From assembly GCA_027214345.1 (NCBI GenBank), contig JAPWHR010000026.1, positions 1 to 39,613 on the forward strand: a DNA stretch of 39,613 bases. Reading direction: 5' to 3'. Under the pieces are notes generated by a model. That model was not told the DNA's origin. It did no database searches and was given only the letters and a program-made list of their open reading frames with translations. A program made the position numbers and the translations under genes. Positions 1 through 9,200 of the stretch are shown here, one piece after another. The stretch's first letter is position 1, and each line of letters opens with the position of its first letter. This DNA is from Comamonadaceae bacterium G21597-S1 (GTDB lineage: Bacteria > Pseudomonadota > Gammaproteobacteria > Burkholderiales > Burkholderiaceae_C).

Positions 1-4
1 GGAC

Positions 5-90
5 GGTGGGGTGCTCTGCGTAGCGAAATAAAGGAGGAGCGGCGGGCGCAGCCCGACGCGGGGGACATTCGCGGAGCAGAGTACCCCGCC
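5..90. repeat. Long imperfect inverted-repeat (hairpin) element
   Basis: Two 23-base arms (5-27 and 68-90) are imperfect reverse complements. Both share a GGGGT block, a CTCTGC block and a GCGAA end, with five mismatches. A second inner stem, CGGGC at 43-47 and GCCCG at 51-55 with a three-base loop, lies between them, so the whole segment can fold into one long hairpin. It sits beyond the 3' end of the deacetylase gene that is read on the minus strand. It resembles dispersed intergenic palindromic (REP-like) elements, but I see only one copy in this window, so its repetitive nature is inferred. Confidence 0.5.
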
Positions 91-194
91 GGCCTGATCC
101 CACCGGCGCTGTTCGCCCGACGAGTCTTGGACGGCAGCCCGACACGGACTGTGGCTCATCGTTTCGGCACATCAATGGTGATGGGCCACAAGCC

Positions 195-1148
195 TCAGAC
201 GTCCGCCAGCACCCGCAGATGGGCCTCCACGCTGCGAGCCAGCGCACTGAGGTTGTACCCGCCTTCCAGGCAGGACACGATGCGGCCGCGGGCATGGCGC
301 CGGGCCACGTCCTTGATGCGTTGCGTGATCCAGGCGTAATCCTGCTCGACCAGGCCCATCTGGCCCATGTCGTCCTCGCGATGGGCGTCGAAACCCGCGC
401 TGATGAAGATCATCTCGGGCCGGTGCTCCTCGAGCCGCGGGATCCAGCCATGTTCGACCAGTTCGCGCACTTCCGGGCCCTTGGTATAGGCTGGCACCGG
501 CAGGTTGACCAGGTTGCCCGCATTCGACTTCGACCCGCCATGCGGATAGAACGGATGCTGGTAGAAACTGACCATCAGGATGCGCGGATCACCGGCCACG
601 ATGTCTTCGGTTCCGTTGCCGTGGTGCACGTCGAAGTCGACGATGGCCACCCGCTTGAGCCCGTGGCGCTGCAGCGCGTACTTGGCCGCCACCGCCACAT
701 TGTTGAAAAAGCAGAAACCCATGGCCTGGCTGCGGCAGGCATGGTGGCCGGGCGGGCGCACGGCGCAGAACGCGTTCTCGAGTTCGCCGGCCATGACCGC
801 GTCGGTGGCGGCAATGGCGGCGCCGGCGGCATTGAGTGCGGCATCCCAGGTGAACACGTTCAGGGCGGTATCGGGATCGACCTGCGCGTGTTGCGGGCCT
901 CCGGCCTCGATCTCGTCGCGCAACTCATCGGTCAGGCCGCGCAGCGACGCGACGAACATCCGGTCATGGGCCAGTTCGATGTCGGCCAGTGGCGCGGCGG
1001 GCGCCTCGCGCCGATCGAGGGCGACATCCAGGCCCGAGATCAGCAGGCGGTCTTCGATCGCATCGAGCCGCTCCGGGCATTCAGGGTGGCCACGACCCAT
1101 TTCATGCTGACGGCACGACGGATGGGTGAAGTATCCGGTCTTGTTCAT
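195..1148 (-). CDS. Histone deacetylase family protein (acetoin utilisation / acetylpolyamine amidohydrolase-like)
   Basis: A 317-residue zinc hydrolase of the arginase/deacetylase fold, predicted to remove acetyl groups from small amines or from protein lysines; the substrate cannot be read from sequence. The family signature is complete. The N-terminal HPECPERL motif is at 21-28 and the paired histidines of RPPGHH are H135 and H136. The zinc ligands are D173 and H175 in DFDVHHGNG, and D254 in SAGFDAH. Length is normal for the short bacterial class II-like branch. There is no signal peptide, so it should be cytoplasmic. It starts 41 bases from the divergent MoxR ATPase gene, so the two promoters must overlap. 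It is unlikely to belong functionally to the MoxR operon. Confidence 0.93.
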   Translation of the reverse strand: MNKTGYFTHPSCRQHEMGRGHPECPERLDAIEDRLLISGLDVALDRREAPAAPLADIELAHDRMFVASLRGLTDELRDEIEAGGPQHAQVDPDTALNVFTWDAALNAAGAAIAATDAVMAGELENAFCAVRPPGHHACRSQAMGFCFFNNVAVAAKYALQRHGLKRVAIVDFDVHHGNGTEDIVAGDPRILMVSFYQHPFYPHGGSKSNAGNLVNLPVPAYTKGPEVRELVEHGWIPRLEEHRPEMIFISAGFDAHREDDMGQMGLVEQDYAWITQRIKDVARRHARGRIVSCLEGGYNLSALARSVEAHLRVLADV

Positions 1149-1189
1149 GGCGTCGAATTACGGTCGGGATTTTCGGGTAACGTCATGCC

Positions 1190-2110
<921 letters not shown>

Positions 2111-2128
2111 GAAAGAAGATCCACCGCC

Positions 2129-3184
2129 ATGGACCTGGCGCAAACCCTGCCCCACCCGTTGCGGAGCCCGTTCGCCCATGTCCGCGCCCGCGTGCGCCAA
2201 TGGTTCACGTCGCGGCTGCCGCAGCGCGACGTCACGCTGCTGACCCAGCGCAACGTCTACATCCTGCCGACCCGCCCGGGTTTCATGCTGGCGGCCACGC
2301 TGCTGGTGCTGCTGGTGGGCTCGATCAATTACCAGCTCAACCTGGGCTACCTGCTGACCTTCCTGCTCGCGGGCAGCGCCCTGGTCGGCATGCACCTGTG
2401 CCACGGCACCCTGCGCGGCTTGACGCTGCAACTGCAACCGGTCGAACCCGGCTTCATGGGCAGCAACACCACGATCAGCATCGACCTGGTCAGCACGCGC
2501 AAGCGGGTGCGCCATGGCATCGGCCTGAGCGTGCTGGGCAACGAGCACTGGATCTGGACCGATGTGCCCGGCCAGGGTCGCGCCACGGTCCATGTGGCCT
2601 TCAAGCCCTCGCGCCGCGGCCTTCAGCCGATTCCGACGCTCACCGCCGAGACACGGTTTCCGCTGGGCACGTTCCGGGTCTGGACCCTCTGGCGGCCGGC
2701 GTCCCGGGTGCTGGTCTACCCCGCGCCGGAGACCTGGCCGCCGCCGCTGCCCGAGGGTGAACCCCGCTCCGGCGGCGCGGCCGCGGCCCGCATGGCACGC
2801 GCCAGCGGCGAGTTCGACGGCGTTCGCAGCTACCAGCGCGGCGACCCGCTCAAGCTGGTCGTATGGAAGAAGCTGGCCAAGGCCGACGAGCTGATCAGCC
2901 GCGATACCCACCAGGCGCAGCGCCACACCTTGTGGCTGGACCTGGCCAACACCGGCGTGGCCGCCTCGCCGTCAGTGGCCGGCGCCCCGCTCGAACACGC
3001 GATCGCGCGCCTGTGCGCCTGGGTGCTGGCCGCCGACAAGCAGGACCTGGAGTACGGCCTGCGGCTGGGCGCGCGCGAAATTGCGCCGGCCAGCGGCGAG
3101 GCGCACAAGCGGCGCTGCCTCGAGGCGCTGGCCGTCCATGGCACGGCCGATGCGGCCGCGCCGCACATCGGCCAGGGGCGTTGA
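2129..3184 (+). CDS. DUF58 domain-containing membrane protein
   Basis: A 351-residue protein with two closely spaced hydrophobic helices near residues 50-95 and a C-terminal DUF58 domain. The characteristic stretch GVRSYQRGDPLK, followed by WKKLAK, lies around residues 230-250. DUF58 proteins are the usual partners of MoxR ATPases and contain a degenerate VWA-like fold; their biochemical role is not settled. It sits between the MoxR gene (18 bases upstream) and the transglutaminase gene (4 bases downstream), so the three are almost certainly co-transcribed. It is probably anchored in the inner membrane with the DUF58 part in the cytoplasm. Confidence 0.9.
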   Translation: MDLAQTLPHPLRSPFAHVRARVRQWFTSRLPQRDVTLLTQRNVYILPTRPGFMLAATLLVLLVGSINYQLNLGYLLTFLLAGSALVGMHLCHGTLRGLTLQLQPVEPGFMGSNTTISIDLVSTRKRVRHGIGLSVLGNEHWIWTDVPGQGRATVHVAFKPSRRGLQPIPTLTAETRFPLGTFRVWTLWRPASRVLVYPAPETWPPPLPEGEPRSGGAAAARMARASGEFDGVRSYQRGDPLKLVVWKKLAKADELISRDTHQAQRHTLWLDLANTGVAASPSVAGAPLEHAIARLCAWVLAADKQDLEYGLRLGAREIAPASGEAHKRRCLEALAVHGTADAAAPHIGQGR

Positions 3185-3188
3185 CACG

Positions 3189-5195
3189 ATGCTCGAGCGT
3201 TTGCGCCACCTGCCGCGCGACACCCGCGACACCCTGTTCCTGCTGCTGGTCATTGCCTGGGTGCTGGTGCCGCAGCTGGGCCGGCTGCCGCTGTGGTGTT
3301 CGGCGCTCGCGCTGGCGGTGCTGACCTGGCGCGGCGTGCTGGCCTGGCATGCGCGCCCGCTGCCCTCGCGCTGGTGGTTGCTGGGCCTGCTGGCGCTGAC
3401 CATCGCCGCGACCGTGCTCACCCACCGCACCGTGCTCGGTCGCGACGCAGGCGTGACGCTGCTGGTCGTGCTGCTCACGCTCAAGACGCTGGAGCTGCGC
3501 GCGCGCCGCGACGCCTTCGTCGTCTTTTTTCTCAGCTTCTTCACGATGCTGACCAACTTCTTCTTCTCGCAGTCGCTGGCCACGGCCGCCGCGATGCTGG
3601 TCGCGTTGATGGGCCTGCTGACGGCGCTGGTCAACACCCACATGCCGGTGGGCAAGCCGCCCCTGCGCGAGGCCGCCGCGACCGCGCTGACCATGGCCGC
3701 GCTGGGCGCACCCATCATGCTGGTGCTGTTCATGCTGTTTCCGCGCCTGGCGCCGCTGTGGGGCATGCCGGGCGATGCCATGACCGGGCGCAGCGGCCTG
3801 TCCTCGACGATGGAAGTCGGCTCCATCGCCGAGCTGGCCCTGGACGACAGCATCGCGTTGCGGGTGCGCTTCGACGATCCGGTGCCGCGCCAGAACGAGC
3901 TGTATTTCCGCGGCCCGGTGCTGTCGACCCAGCAGGGACGCCAATGGGTGCCGCTGCGCTCGCGCTTTCCCGAGCGCATGCGCGATGCGCCGGACCTGCA
4001 GGTGCGCGGTGCGCCGGTGCGTTACCAGGTCACGCTCGAACCTCACAACCGGCCCTGGATTTTCGTGCTCGACGCCGCCGCGGACAAGCCCGAGGTCAAA
4101 GGCATGGAACTGCGCATGTCGCGCCAGCTGCAATGGCTGGCGGACCGGCCGGTGGCCGACCTGCTGCGGTATTCGGCCAGCAGCCACACCGACTACCGTG
4201 CCGGACCGATACGGCGTACCGCGGCCCTGCAGGACTACCTGGAGCTGCCGCCCGGTCTCAATCCACGCACCATGCAGTGGGCCACCGAGTTGCGCCGCAA
4301 CGCACAACAGGCCGGCGACGCACCGCAGCTGATCGAGGCCGTGCTGCAGCGGCTGCGTACCGGGGGCTACACCTACACGCTGGAGCCGGGCGTCTACGGC
4401 GTCGACACCGCCGACGAGTTCTGGTTCGACCGGCGCACCGGGTTCTGCGAACACATCGCATCGTCCTTCGTGATCATGATGCGTGCGCTCGACATCCCTG
4501 CGCGTATCGTCACCGGCTACCAGGGCGGCGAGATCAATGCGCTGGACGGGTACTGGACCTTGCGCCAGAGCGACGCGCATGCCTGGGCCGAGGTCTGGCT
4601 GGCCGGCCGCGGCTGGGTGCGGGTCGACCCGACCGCCGCGGTCTCGCCCGGGCGCATCGGCTCGCTGCAGCGCCTGAGCGCACCGCGCAACGTGATCGCC
4701 AGCGCCATGGAGTCGGTCAACCCGGCGATCTGGTTCAACCTGCGTGCGGCCTGGGAAGCGGTCAACAACCGCTGGAACCAGTGGGTGCTGAACTACAGCC
4801 AGGCCACGCAGCTGGACCTGCTCAAGGGCATCGGCTTCACATCGCCGAGCTGGGAGGACCTGGGCTACGTGTTGCTGGCGCTGATCGTGTTGTCCAGCCT
4901 GGTCGGCGCTGCCTGGACCTTGTGGGAGCGCAGCCGGCACGACCCGTGGCTGCGCCTGCTGCGGGATGCCCGGCGCCGACTCGCCGCCGACAACGCCCCG
5001 CTGGCCGCGAGCACGCCGCCGCGGGCCATGGCCGATCTGCTGCGCGCGCGCTGGGGACCGGACGATGACCGCACGCAGGCGATCGTCCGCTGGCTGCTGC
5101 GCCTGGAAGCGATGCGATACGCCCCCCGCAGCCAGCAAGGCGCGGACCTGGCCGCATTGCGGCGAGAATTCAGGCAGTTACCATGGCCACGCTGA
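3189..5195 (+). CDS. TgpA-type transmembrane transglutaminase (DUF3488 + transglutaminase core)
   Basis: A 668-residue inner-membrane protein. The N-terminal ~200 residues hold several hydrophobic helices (DUF3488 region). A periplasmic transglutaminase-like core follows, then one more helix near residues 557-580 and a short cytoplasmic tail. The catalytic triad is visible: C420 in RTGFCEH, H464 in SDAHAW and D480 in RVDPTA. The family includes Pseudomonas aeruginosa TgpA, where the protein is reported to be important for viability; the natural substrate is unclear. An in-frame ATG at 3081 exists, but it overlaps the DUF58 gene and adds an Arg-rich stretch unlike the family, so 3189, four bases after the upstream stop, is preferred. 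The 3' end overlaps the next gene by 13 bases. Confidence 0.93.
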   Translation: MLERLRHLPRDTRDTLFLLLVIAWVLVPQLGRLPLWCSALALAVLTWRGVLAWHARPLPSRWWLLGLLALTIAATVLTHRTVLGRDAGVTLLVVLLTLKTLELRARRDAFVVFFLSFFTMLTNFFFSQSLATAAAMLVALMGLLTALVNTHMPVGKPPLREAAATALTMAALGAPIMLVLFMLFPRLAPLWGMPGDAMTGRSGLSSTMEVGSIAELALDDSIALRVRFDDPVPRQNELYFRGPVLSTQQGRQWVPLRSRFPERMRDAPDLQVRGAPVRYQVTLEPHNRPWIFVLDAAADKPEVKGMELRMSRQLQWLADRPVADLLRYSASSHTDYRAGPIRRTAALQDYLELPPGLNPRTMQWATELRRNAQQAGDAPQLIEAVLQRLRTGGYTYTLEPGVYGVDTADEFWFDRRTGFCEHIASSFVIMMRALDIPARIVTGYQGGEINALDGYWTLRQSDAHAWAEVWLAGRGWVRVDPTAAVSPGRIGSLQRLSAPRNVIASAMESVNPAIWFNLRAAWEAVNNRWNQWVLNYSQATQLDLLKGIGFTSPSWEDLGYVLLALIVLSSLVGAAWTLWERSRHDPWLRLLRDARRRLAADNAPLAASTPPRAMADLLRARWGPDDDRTQAIVRWLLRLEAMRYAPRSQQGADLAALRREFRQLPWPR

Positions 5196-6271
5196 TGTAC
5201 CACGCCCGAGCCCGTCTTTCCCTGATCCTGTGCATCGCGTTGGCACTGGGCCTGTCCGGCAGTTGGGCGGCCCAACCCAAGAGCAAGCGCAAGGCCGGCG
5301 CGAGCGCCGCCTCCATGCTGTACGCCGATCGCGCCGACGCGATGCGCATCGCCGACGAGATCGCCGAGCGCCGCAACCTCGACCGCGACTGGGTGCGCAG
5401 CATCATCGGCCAGGCACGGCTGCTGCCGCAGGTCACGCGCTGGGTCTTGCCCGCACCCAGCGGAACCCCGAAGAACTGGCGCGTCTACCGCAGCCGCTTC
5501 ATCGATCCCGTGCGGATCCGCGCCGGCGTCGCGTTCTGGCAGGCCCACCGGGCCGCGCTCGAACATGCCGAGCAGGTGTTCGGGGTGCCGGCCGAGATCA
5601 TCGTCGGCATCATCGGCGTGGAAACCATCTACGGACGCAACACCGGCAACTTCCGGGTCGTCGATGCGCTTGCCACTCTGAGCTTCGACTTCCCGCAGGC
5701 CCATCCGCGCGCGGCGCAGCGGCGCGCGTTCTTCCAGGACGAACTCGAGCAGTTGCTGTCGCTGGCGCAACGCTCGGACACCAACCCGCTGCAGTTGCGC
5801 GGCAGTCATGCCGGCGCCATGGGCATGCCGCAGTTCATGCCGTCGAGCTGGGTCAAGTATGCGATCGATTTCGACGGTGACGGGCGCATCGACCTGTTCG
5901 ACAGCCCGGCCGACGTGATCGGCTCGGTGGCAAACTATTTCGTCGCATTCGGCTGGAACAAGGGCATGCCCACCCATTACCCGGTGCGGTTCGACCCCGC
6001 CGTGCTCGACCTGGATGCCTTGCTGGCTCCCGACATCCTGCCCACATTCAGTGCCGATGCGATGGCGGCCAAGGGCGCGGTGCTCGACGGCGCCGCCCGC
6101 CAGCATGTCGGCCCGCTGGCCCTGGTGGAACTGGAGAACGGCGGCGGCGAGCCGCTGTACGTCGCCGGCACGGAGAACTTCTACGTGGTCACCCGCTACA
6201 ACTGGAGCAGCTACTACGCACTGGCGGTGATCGAGCTCGGCCGCGCCGTGGCCGAGGCACTCGAACGCTGA
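5183..6271 (+). CDS. mltB: Lytic murein transglycosylase B family protein
   Basis: A 362-residue periplasmic enzyme predicted to cleave the MurNAc-GlcNAc bond of peptidoglycan with formation of 1,6-anhydro-MurNAc. A hydrophobic signal sequence ends near residue 30 (after SWAA). No lipobox cysteine is visible, so unlike E. coli MltB this copy may be soluble or held by the uncleaved signal. The SLT_2-type domain contains the catalytic glutamate E147 in IIGVETIYGR, followed by the conserved GNFRVVDAL stretch and GAMGMPQFMPSSW near residues 212-224. It overlaps the TgpA gene by 13 bases, implying coupled translation and linking the membrane transglutaminase with cell-wall turnover. The mltB symbol is by family. 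Confidence 0.92.
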   Translation: MATLMYHARARLSLILCIALALGLSGSWAAQPKSKRKAGASAASMLYADRADAMRIADEIAERRNLDRDWVRSIIGQARLLPQVTRWVLPAPSGTPKNWRVYRSRFIDPVRIRAGVAFWQAHRAALEHAEQVFGVPAEIIVGIIGVETIYGRNTGNFRVVDALATLSFDFPQAHPRAAQRRAFFQDELEQLLSLAQRSDTNPLQLRGSHAGAMGMPQFMPSSWVKYAIDFDGDGRIDLFDSPADVIGSVANYFVAFGWNKGMPTHYPVRFDPAVLDLDALLAPDILPTFSADAMAAKGAVLDGAARQHVGPLALVELENGGGEPLYVAGTENFYVVTRYNWSSYYALAVIELGRAVAEALER

Positions 6272-6295
6272 CGCACACCGGTGTCGGCTGTCAGC
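6267..6295. terminator. Hairpin spanning both stop codons of a convergent gene pair
   Basis: GCTGAC at 6267-6272 pairs with GTCAGC at 6290-6295, and the interior contains the palindrome ACACCGGTGT. The stop codons of the transglycosylase gene (6269-6271) and of the opposing sensor kinase gene (6291-6293) both lie in the stem. No T-run follows on either side, so if it terminates transcription it is not a classical intrinsic terminator. Confidence 0.35.
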
Positions 6296-9200
6296 CGGCG
6301 CGCTCCTGCAGCCAGGCGATGAGTTGCTCGGCCGGCATCGGCCGGGCGATCAGGAAACCCTGTACCTCGTCGCATCCCAGCTCGCGCACCAGCGCCAGTT
6401 CCTCCTCGGTCTCGACACCTTCGGCCACCGTGCGCAGGGCCATCTTGGTGGACATGGCCATGCTGCTTTCGAGGATGGCGCGCGCGGCGGCATCGCGGGT
6501 GCCGCGGGCCACGAAGCTGCGATCGAGCTTGAGTTCGGTGAACGGGATCCGGCCGAGCTGCTCGAACGACGAGTAGCCGATGCCGAAATCGTCGATGGAC
6601 AGGCCGAAGCCCTTCAGGCGCAGGCGGCTGAGCACGTCGAGCGCGGTCGGGATGTCCTTGGTGACACCGGTCTCGGTCACCTCCAGGTTGATGTCGGAAG
6701 GCCGCAGGCCCTGCGACTGCACGGTCTGCAGCAGCAGGTCCGGCAGGTTCAGGTCGTCCAGCCACAAGGCCGACAGGTTCAGCGCAATCGACAAGGGATG
6801 ACCGGCCCGGTGCAGTCGCGCGCCATCGCGCAATGCGGTGTCGAGCAACACCGCCGACAGCTCGCCGATGATGCCCGCGCGTTCGGCCGCGACGATGAAC
6901 AGGCCGGGTGAGACCTGGCTGCCGTCGGCCTGCTGCCAGCGTGCCAGCGCCTCCACGCCCACGGGCTCGAGCGTGTCGGCCCGGACCTTGGGCTGGAACC
7001 AGATGCCGAACTCGCCGTTGCGGATACCGGCCAGGATGGACTGGGGCGTCAGCACCGATGGGCCGCCGGCCGGCTGCCGCGCGGCCTGATCGGGCAGCGA
7101 CGCGTGCAGCAGCGCAATCATCTGCTGCGGCGTGGCCGGCTTGTGGATCTCGCCCAGCACGCTCAGACCCTGCAGCTGCGCCAGGTTGCTGACGGTGGCG
7201 AGCAATTGCTCGTCGGCACCGCTCATCAGGATCAACGCGCCGCGAAAGCCGCTTTGTCCGAAGCGGCGGATCATCTCCACGCCATCCATCTCGGGCATGT
7301 TCAGGTCGCACACCACCACATCGGGCGGTGCCGGGCGGCCGTTCATCTGCCACAAGGCGTCGACACCGTTGCTGGCGGTCAGCACTTCGCCGATGCCGAT
7401 GCCGGCCAGCATCTGCTGCATCTGCATCAGGACCACCGGGTCGTCGTCCACGACCAGCACCGATCCGACCAGGTCCTGCGTCTGCGCCTCGACCTGCAGC
7501 GGCGCCGGCATCGAGGTCTCGTCCATCACATCCACGTCGCCGGCACGCTGGCGCACCTGCTCCAGGGCCTCGGCCAGTGCCTGCAGCGACGGCGCCAGTT
7601 CCGCACCTGCGCGCAGGTGGGCGTCCCGCTCGATCGCCTGTGCCAGGGCAGCATACCGCAGGGCCCCCACGGTACGCGCAGACGACTGCTGGCGGTGCAT
7701 CTCGCGCGCCAGTTCCTGCGGTTCGGGATCGGCCGCGGCCAGCCGGTCGATGCCACTGCGGGCGGTGTCGACGAAGGTGGCCAGCAGCGAGCGGGCCTGC
7801 GCGGTGCTGACGCGGCCCAGCACCGCATACAAGGCATCGAGATCGAGCACCGCCGGTTCGGCTTGCATCGGCGCGGTGCCGGCCCGCGACGGCGCAGATG
7901 CTCCGGCCGACGGTTGGGGCACGCCGCCCAGCCAGCGCCCCAGCATGGCCGCCAGCATCTCCAGCGAGACCGGCTTGGTCAGCATGTCGTCCATGCCGGT
8001 GGCCAGGCATCGCTCGCGTTCGCCGGCCACGGCCGCCGCACTGATGGCGACGATCGGTACCCGTCGGCCATCGTCCGATTCCAGCCCGCGGATGGCACGG
8101 GCCAGTTCGTGGCCCCCCATGTGGGGCATGTCCAGGTCGCTCAGGACCAGGTCGTAGGCCTTGGCCTTCCAGCACGCCAGCGCCTCCACGCCATCGCTGA
8201 CCATGTCGACCGTGCAGCCCAGGCTGGACAGCTGCAGCTTGAGCACGGCCTGGTTCGGCCCGTAGTCCTCGGCCACCAGCACGCGCGAGCGGTCGCGGTG
8301 CAACAGCGGCTGAACGATGCGTGATGCCGCATTGCCGTCGGCGGTAGCCCCGTTGGCGGTGGCCGGCGTCAGCGACGGCAGGTCGACCCAGAACGTGCTG
8401 CCCTGCTGCATGCGGCTCTCGTAACCGATCGAGCCGCCCATCGCCCCCACCAGCCGACGCGAGATCGACAAACCGATGCCCGTGCCCTCGATCGTGCCGC
8501 GCTCGGCACCCAGGCGCTCGAACGCCGAGAACACCTGGTGGGCCATCTCGGGCGAGATGCCGTTGCCGGTGTCGGTGACCGCGATGCGAATCCGGGCGCC
8601 CCGGTTGTCCGCATCCGCAGGCTGGCGCTGGCACGAGACACGCACGGAACCTTCGGGCCGGTTGTACTTGATCGCGTTCGACAGCAGATTGATGACGACC
8701 TGGCGAAGGCGCACCGCGTCAGCCAGCACCACGGCGTTGCGCGCGTTGCCGCCTTCGAACACGATGCGGATGCCCTGGTTGGCGGCCAGCGGCGCGACCA
8801 TCGACAGGCTCTCGTTGATGACGGTCTCGATCGAGAGCCGCTCCATCGTCAGCTCGAGGTGGCCGGCCTCGACGCCGCCGAGGTCGATCAGGTCGTCGAC
8901 CAGCGACAGCAGGTGCCGGCCCGCGCGTTCGATCTCGCCGGCGTTCTCGCTCGCCGACGGCGTGCCCTGCGCATCGGCACGCAGCAGTTGCGAGAACCCG
9001 AGGATGGCGTTCAACGGCGTACGCAACTCGTGGCTGACACTGGCCAGGAAGGCGCTCTTGGCCCGGTCCGCGCGCTCGGCGTCGTCCTTGGCGGCGCGCA
9101 GCGCCACCTCGGCCCGCTTGAGTTCGGTGATGTCGATGCCGAAGGCGTAATAACGCTGCAACCCGCCCGTGCCCCTGGCGCCCATCACCAGCGTGACCTG

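Noticed and set aside
195-1189. Functional link between the HDAC-like gene and the ATP-grasp/transglutaminase systems
   Set aside because: They share only proximity; the gene is divergent from the MoxR series and far from the amidoligase loci, so a link would be speculation.
2895-5138. A minus-strand open frame of about 747 codons opposite the DUF58 and transglutaminase genes
   Set aside because: Low-complexity Gln/Arg/His-rich translation without recognisable motifs; it mirrors the third-position GC bias of the plus-strand genes.
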